The notes: a model not told the origin generated them from the letters alone. DNA of 64,000 nucleotides from Diphasiastrum complanatum (GCA_029204225.1 CM055095.1:58242865-58306864); one strand, 5' to 3'. Shown: positions 48,263 to 61,050, counted from the stretch's first letter. Translations and numbers: made by a program.

Positions 48263-49114
48263 GCACCCAGGGGGTGTGAAATCCGTGCGTATGCAGTCAA
48301 TAGGGTGATATGACTCATATTCTTTGACGTTGTTGCATGTTTTGCTTATTGTAATTGGGTGATTGAAGTCAAATTCTCAGGCTTTAATTTAAGAATTATC
48401 CCAAGGGAAGGAAGTTTGCTGGGTCCTGCGAGTGGAATCAGATGATCGTCGAGGAAATGGGAAAGTCTAGAGATGCCTTTGAAATATACGTAGATGGTCA
48501 TGATGCTCTATATGTACAGGACAGGTGATAAAAGCCGTCGACAGGCAGGCTCTGTCTGCAGCTTCTTTGTTTGTCTTCATCTCGTAGCTAGCCTCACGAC
48601 CTCGCTGAGGCATGTAGCTGCATTTCAATATCTTCATCCAGTAGCAACAAGTGTGAGCCCAAGTAGCTCACCTGGTTTGAATCAAAAGCGGAGACTATGA
48701 GAAGCTAAGCAGATATTGTTCCAATTTGCAGGAGGAGGCTAGGAGTGCTATTTCGTTGAGTCATGACGACAACGTAAATCATTTCTTTTCTTGTGTATGA
48801 CGGATTAAATAGCTCCGCTCTTAGTTGTTTAAAGGTTTGACTTGCGCATACAAATGATGTGATGGATATAGGGACATTTCTAGATTGATACTCAGATTTG
48901 CTCAAAGCATCAACATGCACGAGATTCTAAAAAGCTTCACTTTGTCAGAACTATTTTTTTATGTCACACTAACACTTCTATGAAGCTGGTATATTCTACT
49001 CATTTCTGCACAATCATTATAAGTTGAGAAAAGGTAGTTATCGAAATTTGCTGCGCTAACACTCTTATGCCAATTCCTTGATTAATATGAGGCCTCAACA
49101 ATGTTTGCAGAACC
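48263..49114. promoter_or_regulatory. Upstream region of expansin gene
   Basis: No coding feature recognised. It should contain the expansin promoter and 5' UTR; no core element could be fixed with confidence. Confidence 0.35.
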
Positions 49115-50152
49115 ATGATTACAAGGCATGTAGCCATATTGACATTGTTCTTATTGATGGAGATTGTTTTAGCACACATGGGAACCGGGTGGCAACAGGG
49201 TTCTGCAACCTTCTATGGTGGCAGTGATGCCGCCGGAACAATGGGTGAGTCATTCTTTTAGAGCGCCTTAAGACAACAAAACTGAATCTTTCACATCGTA
49301 ATCTACTTTTCATTGTCTACCAGTGTTGTTTTGAAATTTGCATCGCATTTGATGATGTGAAATGAGGTCTGACTCTAGAAAGAAGTTGCAAAAATGGCTG
49401 GTGGTCGCAGACGGTGCTTGCGGATATGGCAATTTGTACAGCCAGGGATATGGCACAACCACAGCTGCATTAAGTACAGCCTTGTTCAATAACGGTCTCA
49501 GCTGTGGAGCGTGCTTCGAAATTAGTTGCTGGAACACTAAATGGTGCAACCCAGGAAATCCAGCAATCAGAGTCACTGCTACGAACTTCTGTCCTCCCAA
49601 CTTTGGCCTTCCTAGCAACAATGGAGGGTGGTGCAACCCTCCAAGGCAACACTTCGACCTGTCCCAACCATCTTTCAGCGAGATCGCCTACTGGCGTGCG
49701 GGCATTGTTCCCGTGCTCTACCGCAGGTCGTTGAGATCTTCAATTCTGCATGAAAATTCCTCATATTCCTGAAAAGACTCATCATATTCATGCATGTTCT
49801 CATTTTATACCTGATTTCTAACTCTTTAATGGTATATGCATGCAGAGTGCATTGTTCAAAGAGTGGTGGAATTCACTTTACCATAAATGGGAACCCATAT
49901 TTCAACCTCGTGTTGATCAGCAACGTTGCTGGCCGAGGTGATGTAATCAAAGTCTCCATCAAGGGGTCCAACACTGGCTGGATGGAAATGAAAAGGAACT
50001 GGGGACAAAACTGGGAGTTCGATTCTGTGCTCGTTGGTCAAAGCTTATCTTTTCAAGTTACAACTAGTGATGGACGAACTGTGACTTCTTACAATGTCGC
50101 CCCATCGGATTGGCGATTCGGCCAAACATTTAGTGGCAATCAGTTCTTATAG
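49115..50152 (+). CDS. Alpha-expansin, three exons, apparently complete
   Basis: Expansins loosen cell walls without hydrolysis by disrupting cellulose-matrix contacts; alpha-expansins are secreted. Exons 49115-49244, 49411-49726 and 49846-50152 join in frame (753 nt, 250 residues, the usual family length), with donors GTGAGT and GTCGTT and acceptors TCGCAG and ATGCAG. Residues 1-20 form a signal peptide ([13 protein letters not shown]). Mature-protein hallmarks: [24 protein letters not shown], the alpha-type insertion around W-C-N-P-P-R, the conserved His-Phe-Asp at residues 124-126, and the C-terminal carbohydrate-binding domain with N-W-G-Q-N-W and the final W-R-F-G-Q-T-F. No stops or frameshifts. 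The start is the first ATG giving a signal peptide. The second donor, GTCGTT, is weaker than usual. Confidence 0.95.
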
Positions 50153-50999
50153 GGATCCTATCATCGCCCTGCTTACAATTTTTTCTAGTAAAACTCGCAA
50201 GATCTGGATTCCGAGTATATTTCAGCCAAACCTGACATGCAGGAAAAGCAGCTCAATAATTTCCAAAGTTTGTAATCTAAATTGTTGTACGAGTTATAAG
50301 AGCTGATTGAGTAGAAGCTTTCTTGCAGAGGAGGTATGCGTAAACATGTAGCAGCCCACTGCAGATTATACAGATAGAAACTATTAGAAATTAACAGACT
50401 CACGATAGAATTATTACCACCCTCGAATCCGAGTAGCAGCCATCCAGCACATCTTATTGTATACACAGGTAGATCAACAATATCATCACTACTTTGCTAT
50501 AGCTGAATCATATCTGTCAGCAGCTGATAAGTGTAATAGTATAGTATCAGATACTCTGAATTGTTGGTTTGGTACTAAAAGCAGTCTGTCACTACCATTT
50601 GTTTTAACATTGACTCACTGTAGGCTGGAAGAATTTAAGCAAATTAAATACAAAATCGTGCAATCAAAGAGGCTGAGAACAAAAATAAATACTAATACAA
50701 AAAAGAGAGTTGGAAAGCCATTCAAGATCTGAAACTCACTAAGAGTCATGCATAAATCCATAGTCTAAGACTAATGGTTTGAGACTTTGACGGGAAGCAA
50801 GACTCGGTTTACAAAAAAATACAAAAGAATAAATAGATTCCCACGAGATCAAAGGCTTGTATGTTTCAGCATTCTAATTCAGCTTCAAATACCAACAAAC
50901 TTTGGTGACCCTAACTGACCTGACTTCAAGCCACAACGTTGGTGCTACACCCTTTATGGCTTTTATAACATGATCACCTGGAGGCTGGTGGAAATGGCA
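50153..50999. other. Expansin 3' flank, no other feature
   Basis: Probably 3' UTR then intergenic DNA. Several AATAA-like words are present; no transcript end could be set. Confidence 0.4.
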
Positions 51000-51693
51000 T
51001 GTTGTCCTCCAATTTAAAGTCTTTTTTAACCCTTCACTTCAATGAAACCCATTTCAATTTTGACCTCAGCATTAAACCATGATTGCCTGAAAAAAAAAAA
51101 ACTTAGAGAGCACCCTTCAACATTTTAACATGAAAAGTTTCATACTTGCACTACAAAACACAACACCTTAATAAAGTTGACCAATCTATGTCAATATTCA
51201 AATGGGCCAACTATACTATAGCCATTCATTTAACACTTACCATCCAAATGTGATCATAGGGATGGTCCATTGCTCATCAAGTTTCACCTCACTTGCCAAG
51301 ATTCAAAAACTGGGTGGCAAAGTGAAAGGGCTAGGCAAAGTGACTTGCATGTAGTGTGAAACCACCCTTAGTCAATCCTTTACATTCAACTGAAAACTAT
51401 TGATAAAATACTATTTCTTCATAACTTACCTTTATATCATATGAGCTCATCAAGTATGTAGGCAATATGCTCCTCTTCACCAATGGGTGGGGCCTCTCTT
51501 GCAATTACTTACACATTCCATGCATTATGTCTTTTAAATTGAGGCACATAAAATACATTGTGTACTTGAAGCACTAGACCCAATGCATTAATATGTCAAT
51601 TAAGCTATGCCTTTCAATACTTAATAGGTTCCAAAATCTTGATGGTTGTCTTTGGATTAAATTTACCCTCGGGGTAAATTTCACTTGAAATTT
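51000..51693 (-). repeat. Dispersed repeat R2, inverted copy at inversion breakpoint
   Basis: The reverse complement of R2 (37806-38450), including the terminal palindrome-like block (51660-51690). It carries some extra sequence at about 51540-51595. Its end abuts ParB-MTase gene sequence at 51694. Confidence 0.88.
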
Positions 51694-53250
51694 TTGACAA
51701 ATGGGAGAGGTTTGAAATAAAAGAACAGATTTCAAAAGGGACATCCTCTACAAAAACAAAAACAAAATCAACTCAGCTAGCACTTTCCTCTATCCTTCAG
51801 CATATGGGAATATCTTAGTGGAAGAATATGCAAGGCATTCATTCGAAGGATGTCGTTGTGAGCGGGCTATCAAGAGTTTTAGACGAACTACTCAGCCTTG
51901 CAGAGATGGGAAAAGAATTTCAAAGTTGATTTTTTTTCAATTCATTTCTATTGTTTTTCATCATTTCTAGATTTATTGAATCTAACATCATTATTTTTTT
52001 CAAAAATCAAATTTTTATGAAAGTGCAAGAGGCGATGGTTAAAAGCCTCAATTGTCAAGATTGAACTTTCCGATCAATTTAGAACCCACCTTTAGAAAGC
52101 AAAGGCTGAGGAGGCAAAGGAAGGGTCATCAGAGATGATGATCCAAAAGAGACGTTTGTCCCCAAGTATGTTGATGATTTCCCTTGTTTTTATACAGTTC
52201 CACAAGGTGATGCAAGAGAAATCACAAAATTTATGAAAAGAAGACCTTAGAATTTTTGCATCGCAGATATTCCATATGGCTTTAAACTGGCGGGCTCGTT
52301 GAATGACGATTGTCGTTTCAAATACTCTGAGGTAAAATAAGTAGTTGCTGGTTTCTTGGAGGTCACTACAGCTCCTTTATGGAAGATAGTGATATTTCAC
52401 TCTAGTTGGCAACAAGTTAGGCGTGCACAAAGCCTTGGTCGAGGTCTGTGATGCAGGAATAGATAATGCCATTTGGTAAGTATTGATTTTTGTCTAGAAC
52501 CATTTACAAGTCATTTCTGTGTTTTAAACATTCTTTGTAGTTTTGTTTTCTAACTAATCTTGAATAAATTGTAGATTCAAGCCAAATGTGAGAAATTCCG
52601 GTGGTGCTCGCCTATGCAATGAGATTGAATACCATCGACTACTTTTCTACCGATGAAAAGAGGTCAATGCTGCACTACAACACTACAGGAAACTTGGACT
52701 TCGAGAATCACTTCGACTTTCCCGCAATGACAAAGAGTTAAAAAATCCATGACTAGTTCTGTGGCTTCTTCATACCAAAAGCCACAACAACTTTTAAATA
52801 GGATTTTGGATTTATTTAGTGGTAGTGGCACAACTAGTGCATGTGATGTCCAAAAGGGCGGACATGTAGCGACAATAGAGTTAGATGAGAGTTTAGTAAA
52901 TTTTGTTTAAATGAGATTAATTGGAATCTCAAGTTTGTTAGATGAGTTTCAAAAAGTGGGTAAGTGAGGCCCTTCCAAGGACAATTTTGCTCCACTACGT
53001 AAGGATCCCCTACCACTTGCTAGTGGCATTGCGAGTGATCAAGGTGATCTAGCAGAATTGATCGAGCAATGATATAATATAGTAGTAGACGTTGTTACTC
53101 GGGAGCAGACAATGCCTCCAACAGATACAAATGTTGGTAGATCTGCTAGTCCTGACCCAAATGATTTGATGAAAAAATCTTACTACAATGTACAAACATT
53201 TATCAAAATCTCTTATGTGAACATTTTTATCTTTTTCAAAAGATGCTTGT
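51694..53250 (+). pseudogene. ParB-MTase gene, copy 2: DNA methyltransferase half
   Basis: Begins inside the exon that reads I-F-D-K-W-E in copy 1. Continuing on the plus strand: W-K-N-M-Q-G-I-H-S-K (51820), F-V-P-K-Y-V-D-D-F-P-C-F-Y (52157), then I-A-D-I-P-Y-G-F (52260-52283, motif IV, D-P-P-Y-like with Ile at position two). Then V-C-D-A-G-I-D-N-A-I-W to a donor at 52475|GTAAGT, acceptor at 52574, F-K-P-N-V-R and N-E-I-E-Y-H-R-L-L-F-Y-R, then L-D-L-F-S-G-S-G-T-T (52806-52835, motif I, cofactor site) and I-E-L-D-E-S-L. Motif IV before motif I is the beta-type order of N4-cytosine/N6-adenine DNA methyltransferases (N6_N4_Mtase family). At least four stops and one frameshift near 52440 show it is dead. 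The target base cannot be inferred. Confidence 0.8.
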
Positions 53251-54388
53251 TGAAAATGATTGTTTCTTGGAAATGATTTTTGAACACGTTTGCGCTATTT
53301 ACGTCTATTGATGATTCATATCAATCAGATAAATAAATGTTTTTAAATTTTACATTTGTATCAGTTTTTTAAATGTTAGAATATTGATATTAAATTGCAT
53401 ACAATTTAAAATTATATCAAAATCTTCTATATTGCATTTCAGAAGAAATAAGTACACAATTAATGTTTGTATTTTTTAGCGATTTGAATGTAAAATATCT
53501 TGCAGCTCAGTCCAATTTTAACCACTTGAAAGATGTAGCATCTTACAAATGATTAATTATTTTTTAAATTCAAGACTCAAAATTTACGAGAATTCCGAAA
53601 AATCGTAAGGGCTTAAAAAAAAAATGGGTCCCCCACCATTTCTCATTTCAAAAGATTTCGTGTTATGGGTGTTAGTTCGTTGGCACTTATTTTCTAAATG
53701 ACTTTTGCAAAAGTTGGTCGATTGATTTTTGTTTTTCTTGTTTATTAATTTCATTCTACTAAATAAGCTCAATGTATTTACCCATCAATTGTGCATAGCT
53801 TCTCCCTTCAACCACTTGGTTTTCTATCACAACTATAACATTTCAATGTATTGGAACAACATAGTTATAGAAGCCTATGAACGTAAGTTGTAAGTCATTG
53901 CCTTGAAGAACTCCTTATTGGAATTTATTTTATATGGAATCATCATTAATGTCCCATAGATGTTGAGATTGTTGAGAAAGCTCTAGGTTTGGCAATTTTT
54001 GGTTGCTTGTTGTATGATTGGATCAATTAATTGAAATCGTCTAATCATCTTTCCAAGTCTAGGTGTGTGTCCCAACCCTTTTCATACGGAATCATTGGCG
54101 AATTGAAAGCATTAAAATCTTTCATGTCAAGCTAAGATTCTCGTTGTTATAGGGGGTAAAATCTGGAATTGACCTAGAGTTCTTGAGAAACATTAATGTG
54201 ATACTAGAAGAGCTTGCTATTTTTCAGACTGATGCATGTGCCATTTTGACTACAGATACATTTGTGTGAGCATACTTAACCACATCCACCTCGCAATGGA
54301 GAAAAAAATCCTCATTTTTTTAAATTTAGTATAGTTGTAAGAAGACTCGTATGTTGCAAGAAACTCAAGCATTGTTGATAAGATTCTC
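53251..54388. other. No gene recognised
   Basis: A+T-rich flank of the methyltransferase remnant, then unassigned sequence. Confidence 0.4.
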
Positions 54389-54420
54389 ATGTGTGTGTGT
54401 GTGTGTGTGTGTGCGTGTGT

Positions 54421-54463
<43 letters not shown>
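54389..54463. repeat. (GT)n then (CT)n compound microsatellite
   Basis: About 15 GT units followed by about 20 CT units. Confidence 0.95.
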
Positions 54464-54464
<1 letters not shown>

Positions 54465-55180
54465 GTCAAAGATAATGGATCTTGACTCTTTTATCAATCA
54501 CTAGGCATTGGAGTTTGCACATTAATCAAATCATCAAGGACTAGATAAGCCTACTTAGATAAGCCTACATCAATGTGATATTTCGAAAGGATAAGAAGCA
54601 ACGATCAGAGAAATTTTCTGACTCTGCTCATCTTGATATTGAATAATTGTATTCTTCATAGTCCAGAAGCCATTTATAGCACAAACATAGTTACTAGGAA
54701 CAGAACGGAATCGTTCCTAAAAACAGTTCCCTACCGTCCCTAGGGCACCTACGGGTTGTAAATAAAAATGCAAAACATCTCCATTAATAGCAAATAAAAG
54801 CTTTTTGTTCTTGCTCAAACCCCTCAATATGATCCATTTTAGTGTAATAAAAGCAAGAATTTTTCTTCTTTTTAAAAGGGACCAAAAATTGTATGCTGGT
54901 TGTAACATGCATTTGATACATCAGCTCGAAATATATGCCCCATGCCCTATGAAGTTGAACACAGATACTAATTTTTGAAATTCTAGCAATTTTAAGAAAC
55001 CAGCTCCAATGTCTGACTATTGCAGTTGCTCGGTAGCACTTTAACCGCTTTAGAGATCCCTTTTCTACAGTGCACCAACTAGTGGAATCCCTGGCTCAAA
55101 ATCCAAAGCTCCCAAACAGTAATCCTACAATTTACTGGGTCTAAACTGACTTTACAAAAACCATCAACTTGCAAGCTTTA
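54464..55180. other. Probable 3' flank of SR-cyclophilin gene
   Basis: No coding feature. The part next to 55181 should be the 3' UTR of the minus-strand gene. Confidence 0.4.
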
Positions 55181-56402
55181 TCAATATGAATGAGAATCAG
55201 GGCTTCCTCGACCATAAGAAACGAGACTATGGTTGGCAGGCGGTGACGTACTTCTTGAAGGGGATCTGCTCAAATAGCCAGATGCAGAGCGTTGTCTCTT
55301 TGAAAGTGGAACTGTTTCATCTTTACTAGGTTTGTGACCACTATGGGCCAAGGGGCTTTTTGAAGCAGGTATCCGAGGAGACCTTGATTCGTGCGAGCTT
55401 CTGCTCAATGATCTGTACTTTCTACTTCGCACAGAACCATTAACATCTGCATACTTGGACTGGCTACCTACTTGACGACCGAGACGAGCTTTTGAATTGT
55501 TGGTGATATGTTGACGATCCTCCTGGGGAGTACGACGAGCCTGGTCACTCCGAACAAAAGGACTACGACTGCTCAAACTTCGACTATGGCTGCGACTTCT
55601 GCGGTATCTGCAACATTCAAATGAGGGGGAAAATCATCCTAAGAAGATAGAGATCTGAACGAATATGTAGTGTTGTCCAAGGCATCATCAAAATAAATGT
55701 CAGCTTCATAGCTGAGATGTACATAATTCCAGCCCTAGGCTTTCATCTACAGAAACAAATCATTCTCTGATCATTTGTGGGGAGACATATCAAATCAAAA
55801 TAAAAATGTTATCGGTTTACTTCACCTTGGCGGAGTTCTGTAACGCCTTGGAGTTCGACCCCGAGAACTTGCATATTCTCCATATCTGACATGAACCATC
55901 AAAACATAAGCTAACTACAATGATGCAGTCAACATGTACAATTAAACATTTTGAGCTTAGTAAAGCCTGGTGATCAAAACGTTCGGAAGTAATGCGGCTC
56001 CAAATCATTATTTACCTGTCATTTCTGCTCCTGTCATATCGATCGTAATCCCGCACTGCACCACTCCTTCCAGCATAACGATAAGATTGAGGAGGAGATC
56101 TATCTAGAGATGGGGTACGATATCGGCGAGCAAAAGAATACTGTTGACTGAAGCCTCTTCCTCTTCTAATACGTTTAGGTGTACTCTCATGGCTTGCACT
56201 TTTTGCAGGCGTTGGTGATCGGGATTTAGGTATTGGAGCAGCAGGTGATGGCCTCGTCCTTGGTACTGGACTCCTGCTAGGGCTCCTGCTCAAACTTCTG
56301 CTGAGACTCCTTTGATCTGGGCTCAAGCTTCGGCTTGGACTTCTGCTTATGCTCTTGTTAGGACTTTCACTCACACTTCTCCTGGGATTGGGGCTCTGGT
56401 TC
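55181..56402 (-). CDS. SR-cyclophilin (CYP63/CYP95 type), C-terminal RS exons
   Basis: SR-cyclophilins are nuclear peptidyl-prolyl isomerases with an N-terminal cyclophilin domain and a long Arg/Ser tail that contacts splicing factors. Minus-strand exons 56402-56016, 55885-55826 and 55607-55181 join in phase throughout (each begins with one base completing an Arg codon) and end at a TGA complementary to 55181-55183. The tail has S-R-S-P-S-R-S repeats, then [14 protein letters not shown] and [11 protein letters not shown], a block I associate with this cyclophilin subgroup, then P-R-R-Y-R-T-P-P-R. Donors GTAAAT and GTGAAG and acceptors are normal, with no disabling changes. The cyclophilin domain is not in the window; it should lie upstream (above 61.3 kb on the plus axis). 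Confidence 0.75.
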
Positions 56403-57700
56403 CTGCCATCACCAAAGAAAGTTTAAATTATTCAACAGATCATTCCTCGAACAATTCCAATAAGAAGAAATCTACATTGTAATCAGAACGAAGATTTATT
56501 CATACTACCAACTTGCAAAACAGCCTAGGACTCCTTCAATGAGTGATGGGTTGATGTGGATTTCCTTTCCTCACCTTAACGTCAGCAGTTGACTCCAATT
56601 GATCGTGCAAAATGAAGACATAAAAGCAAAAAATGGCTGAGGAAACATAATAATCTAAAAAGTACAATACAGTCCAAACAGTCAGTAATGATTTCATTTT
56701 CCTCCCAACATCAAACAAGGATTTCAACAAGAAGCCACGAGTAATTGCTTCTCCTTCTGCCTCCCACTCTCACAGGTAACCTGAACATGAGAATCATCAT
56801 CTCTCCAGGCATCTTATATACCAGAGTAAATGTTTGTGCAATACCTGGGATTTTCCTATTACAAACTATTTTGAGTTGGGTGGAATAATAATCAGCATGA
56901 ATATGATAACTCCCCCAATAATCTCAAATACGGCCTGAAGGCCGTGTGTACATTCATGAGAGTTCCATATTGGGACTAGCATCTGCTACAATAGTTCAAT
57001 CAGCACCAGCAGAGAGCATAACTCCTCTTCTGTTGGCTCAGGGATGCTCTTCATCCTTACCTGGTATTCCACTTCCTTCAAATTAAGCTTCGGTCAAAGT
57101 GGATTCCTTCTTATCAAAGGCTGACGATACAACTGCAGCATTTGTAGCATACTAGCATATAGCGATAGTCTATAAGTAGCTGGCCTCAACTTAAAAGAAT
57201 ATGATAAGGTTCATGATTGTTGGATGCCAGCTTTTCAATCTAAGACTGACCCTGCACAAATTTCTGCCAAGCGGAGCTTGAGATAGGCATCCTGTCCTTC
57301 CTCAAACTGTGCATACCATCTATGCTTATACACGGGTACCTTAGCTACGGTTGCATAGACTAGGGCTTGTGAAATTTTTTATGCCAGCCTATTACTGTCA
57401 TGAACAACAGTACATCTAGGGTTTTTAACAGTACCTTTAGGGCTTAATCGGCATTATGAACCCAGGAACCAACCATTTGATTTGCAAGGCATATATCATT
57501 TTTTTAAGCAGTATTTGGGGCCTTTAGGAGGGCTGCAAAATTTTAGAAAAATAGTGTTGCCTTCTTTTGCACTCCTTATTTTAGTGGAGTGTAAAAAACA
57601 AGCACATTCATTTAGTAGCTTATGAATTGAGTTCTGTAAGAAACTCACTACTAATGACTATCTTTTATGTTCTTTCAATATTATTACATAGATGCTATGT
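56403..57700. other. Large intron, no further exon recognised
   Basis: Between the RS exons and the acidic exon at 61088. Nothing coding was recognised. Confidence 0.45.
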
Positions 57701-57704
57701 CTAA

Positions 57705-57960
57705 GGAAGCGGATGGTGCGTCCAAACGCACGTCTGGACGCGCGTCCGCGTCTGCGTCCGGACCCGGACGCGCCAGGGGTGCGTCCGGGGGTCTGGGCGC
57801 GTCCGCTTTTTTTTTTTTTTTAAATTTGTGTTAATAGGCTTAAAAAAAAAATTTAAAATGGACGCGTCCGACCCTGCATCCGGGGGTCGGACACGTCCGG
57901 GTCCAGATGCCGGACGCGGACGCAGATTGCCTGCGTCCAGCCCGGACTCTAGGATAACAC
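57705..57960. repeat. GC-rich foldback of GCGTCCGG-type words
   Basis: About 250 bp, strikingly G+C-rich in A+T-rich DNA. Words such as GCGTCCGGACCCGGACGC recur. The left half (to about 57800) is an approximate inverted copy of the right half (57858-57950), around an oligo-T/oligo-A centre. Ends and target duplication are not determined. Confidence 0.7.
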
Positions 57961-59270
57961 GCGACAACAAAGGAGAAGTGCAATCTTCAACCTATGGAAT
58001 TTGATATTATTATTTTTCTTTTCCTTTTGTATGTCACATTATGTAATCCATAACTGTTTCATTTTGAGCTTTTACAAGTGAAGCTAATGAGAGGTCAAAC
58101 TCGCGCCAGCGGGGAACATTTTGTTTTCTATTTTGCGAGATTTTGTTCACATATAAAGCTTCACATACCTTGCTGTTAGACAGGTTCAAAGTCCATTAAG
58201 TTTGTCAAATACAAGTGATTGACGTATGCCGTAGTTTGTTGTACCATACACCAAAAAATATACTCTGCAAAAATTGCATACCATGTCTAAAATAAGCAAT
58301 AGGACAAGAAGTACAAGAGTAAATCATGCAACGCAAGTGCAACTACTAGTGTCCAAGGCCCCCTCGAAAGTCCATAACGCTCACAAAAGTGTCTTTGTTC
58401 ACACACGCAGCCATTGAGGTTTGGAGCCTAAATGAGAGATTTGAATCAGAAATTGCAGAGTTCACACCCTAGGATCTCCTTTCCATAGTCTTTCTTGCTT
58501 TGGTGGGACCAAGCTAACTTTGTTACTCTTTTTTGCACGAAATATTTGCTCGCCTCACACATATAAGTGGCATACAAGCATGCATATTTGTCCATGATAC
58601 AATTTAGAGCATACAAAGACGAGATCCATGGAAAGAACCTTTGCTTCAAGTGCAAGACTCAGATCATAGTGTATCAACACTCCAAACATTGATCAAATAT
58701 CATTTGGACCATCATCTCTCTTTGGCATTTACTAAGATATTCATGCATGGATTGGTCATTTGACAATTATTGGTCTTCTTTAAAAAATGGAATTTTCCCT
58801 TGATATTGGAAATATAGAAAGAAGAGCACAAATTCAGGTAGCCAAGAGATTTTAGCCATTTAGTCATAAACCTGCAGTCTTCAAGCACCGCATTTGACAA
58901 GGAATTAGTCAAGTTGTCCAATTAGCATAAATCAAGTCTAGATACAAGCACTTTTCTGGCTTACTCTTTCAGAAGAATTTGCTATTCTAGTATAAAGAAC
59001 AAGATAACTTATTGAGTTGTAAAGGATCACAAGCATAGCTGCCCAAAAAGCTCCAAGGATCTGTACCAGTGATGTAACAAGATAATTCGTATTGCTCAAG
59101 GCATGAATAAAGTGTAAAGGATGGATGGTGGAATGTGTCTACAAAAGGTGAACATTGTTAAGATCTCCAGTTTAAATACAGTTCACCAACATACGCAAGG
59201 ACCAAAGTGGAAATTCTAACTGCAAATAAGCCCTAAGAGAAAAGTCAAATGAAACGTCAAAACACAATAC
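57961..59270. other. Intron sequence, no feature recognised
   Basis: No supported gene or clear repeat. Several 60-70-codon minus frames look random. Confidence 0.4.
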
Positions 59271-60766
59271 AATTGTGTTAGAATACCAACTTGATCATAC
59301 AAGTAACCCAAGATAAGATTCACAGAATGCCTCACCAGGACAAAGAGCCGAAGACCACTAGGACATAGTTGGAGTTTCTCATCACTTGTGTTCTCTCTCA
59401 TGTGTTTGGCTATTGTTTCATCACAATAGGAATCTTATCTTGGGTTACTTGTATGATCAAGCCGGTTTTCTAACATGGTAGATCAGAGCATGGTTCAAGA
59501 TTCGAGAGAACAAGGAGGTCCTCCAACGAACGGAATCAATTCACAAGGGATTGATTTGGCCATCATCTTCAAAGGAGAAAAGCAAGTGCAGGTGGTGTTG
59601 GCCAGCTCTCAAGTTCAATCTTCATTCACAACACTAGCAGCTTTGTGAAGAGATTACGTAATCAGCCTCAGATTTCAGGATCAAAATTTGAGAGAAGTCG
59701 TTTTCTTGCAGATTGTAGAAGTTTTCTGCACGCTGTTTGTGTTGTCTGTAGGTTCAGGTCACTAAGAGATTACTGGTCCTTGCTGCAGATCTGTGAGATC
59801 AGATCACTGGTTATTGCCAGGATTATTCACTGGTTATGGGAAGGACAAATTTGTGGAGTGAACTGGAGACTCTTTGCTGGTTCAGCTGAGACTGATCACT
59901 GGATCGTAGCTACTACTGGTTGCTAAAAAGACAGATTGCTTGTCACTTGTCTGCAAGGAAATATACAGCTGCATGTGGGAGCTAAGTTTGCTCGCAGGAT
60001 ATTTGTTGAACTATTTCCAAATTCATCAAGAATTTGGTCATAAGATCTGACCATAACTGTTCACACTTCTACTAAGAAGTTGTTAACAGGTTTGAGCAAG
60101 GATTGCTCATCTATTCATTGCATGCAGTTGTTCGTAGGACTATCAAGAGGTTGGAAGATTGGTCGCTGGACTACCAACAGGATTGGAAGATTGTCCCCTC
60201 ATCTAAAGAAGAGCTCACGCATCTTTTGCATAAGGTTGATCAAAAGACAACATAGAATTTGAAAGGCTGGTTTGCTTGAGGACTGCGGCCAGTCTGTTTG
60301 CAGGATTACTGGAAGTAGTTTGCACTTGTTACAAAGTCTTTGCAAGTTTCGGAAGCAAACAGGTCCAAGTTACAAGATCTCTGCAGAGCATGATAGGTCA
60401 CTGGAGATTTGTTCCTTTATCCGCATGGCAGATCATTGGTTTCAGACTACTGACAGTGAGATAGATTGCCACAAGGAAAGCTGATGTTGGTCGCTGGAGG
60501 CAGGTTGTTGGAGACAAATTGCTGGAGGCAGGTTTTGTGGTCACTATTGTTGAAGATCAGATTCACAGATCAGAGTGCTTGTCCAGGACAGATAGCCGAA
60601 GACAGCTAGGATTGCAACATTTGTTGTTGCAAGGAAGGCTTGCAATGGGACATAGTTGGAGTTTCTCATCACTTGTGTGTTCTCTCATGTGTTTGCTATT
60701 GTTTCATCACAATAGGAATCTTATCTTGGGTTACTTGTATGATCAAGTCAGTTTTCTAACAAATTG
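59271..60766 (+). mobile_element. Short non-autonomous LTR-type element, 5-bp TSD
   Basis: 59276-60761 is flanked by AATTG (59271-59275 and 60762-60766). The 5' LTR is about 200 bp (59276-59475, TGTTAG...TAACA) and is followed by TGGTAGATCAGAGCATGG, a primer-site variant with two extra bases. The right end (about 60554-60761) matches most of the LTR but lacks its first roughly 45 bp and has an insertion. The internal 1.1 kb has no retroelement proteins. The LTR carries an inverted repeat: ACTTGATCATACAAGTAACC near its start, and its complement near its end. It lies in the large intron of the SR-cyclophilin gene. Confidence 0.82.
59276..59475 (+). repeat. 5' LTR with internal terminal inverted repeats
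   Basis: The first about 46 bp and the last about 46 bp are inverted copies, so the LTR alone could form a hairpin. Confidence 0.75.
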
Positions 60767-61000
60767 GTGTATGAATGTTGAGCTAGTACCTTAAAGGGAG
60801 CAATGTTTCAAGCTTTTCAACACATTTACAAGGTACATTATCACTAGTTTAACTCTAATTAGATCATCCAGTGAGAGGCATATAAATTTTTCCACTGTTC
60901 AACTAAGGTAGATCTTTTATCAACCAAATGCACAAATTAGTAGTAGCTAATCAAAAGACGAGCAATATTGATCTTATTGAAATATGAACCTCAATCAAGA

Positions 61001-61004
<4 letters not shown>

Positions 61005-61046
<42 letters not shown>
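61005..61046. repeat. (TA)n microsatellite
   Basis: About 20 TA units, close to the exon at 61088. Confidence 0.95.

Positions 61047-61050
<4 letters not shown>

Noticed and set aside
48494-48700. Small open frame upstream of the expansin
   Set aside because: No recognisable motif and no splice or start context; it lies in the expected promoter region.
51694-53250. Bacterial contamination as the source of the methyltransferase
   Set aside because: Introns with GT/AG sites, nearby plant repeats and plant genes, and several decayed copies argue for residence in the plant genome.
57701-57970. Pro/Arg-rich coding frame
   Set aside because: It is the translation of the GC-rich foldback; no protein family or splice context supports it.
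59645-60794. Open frames in the internal part of the LTR-type element
   Set aside because: They match no gag or pol motif and are in a repetitive non-coding body.
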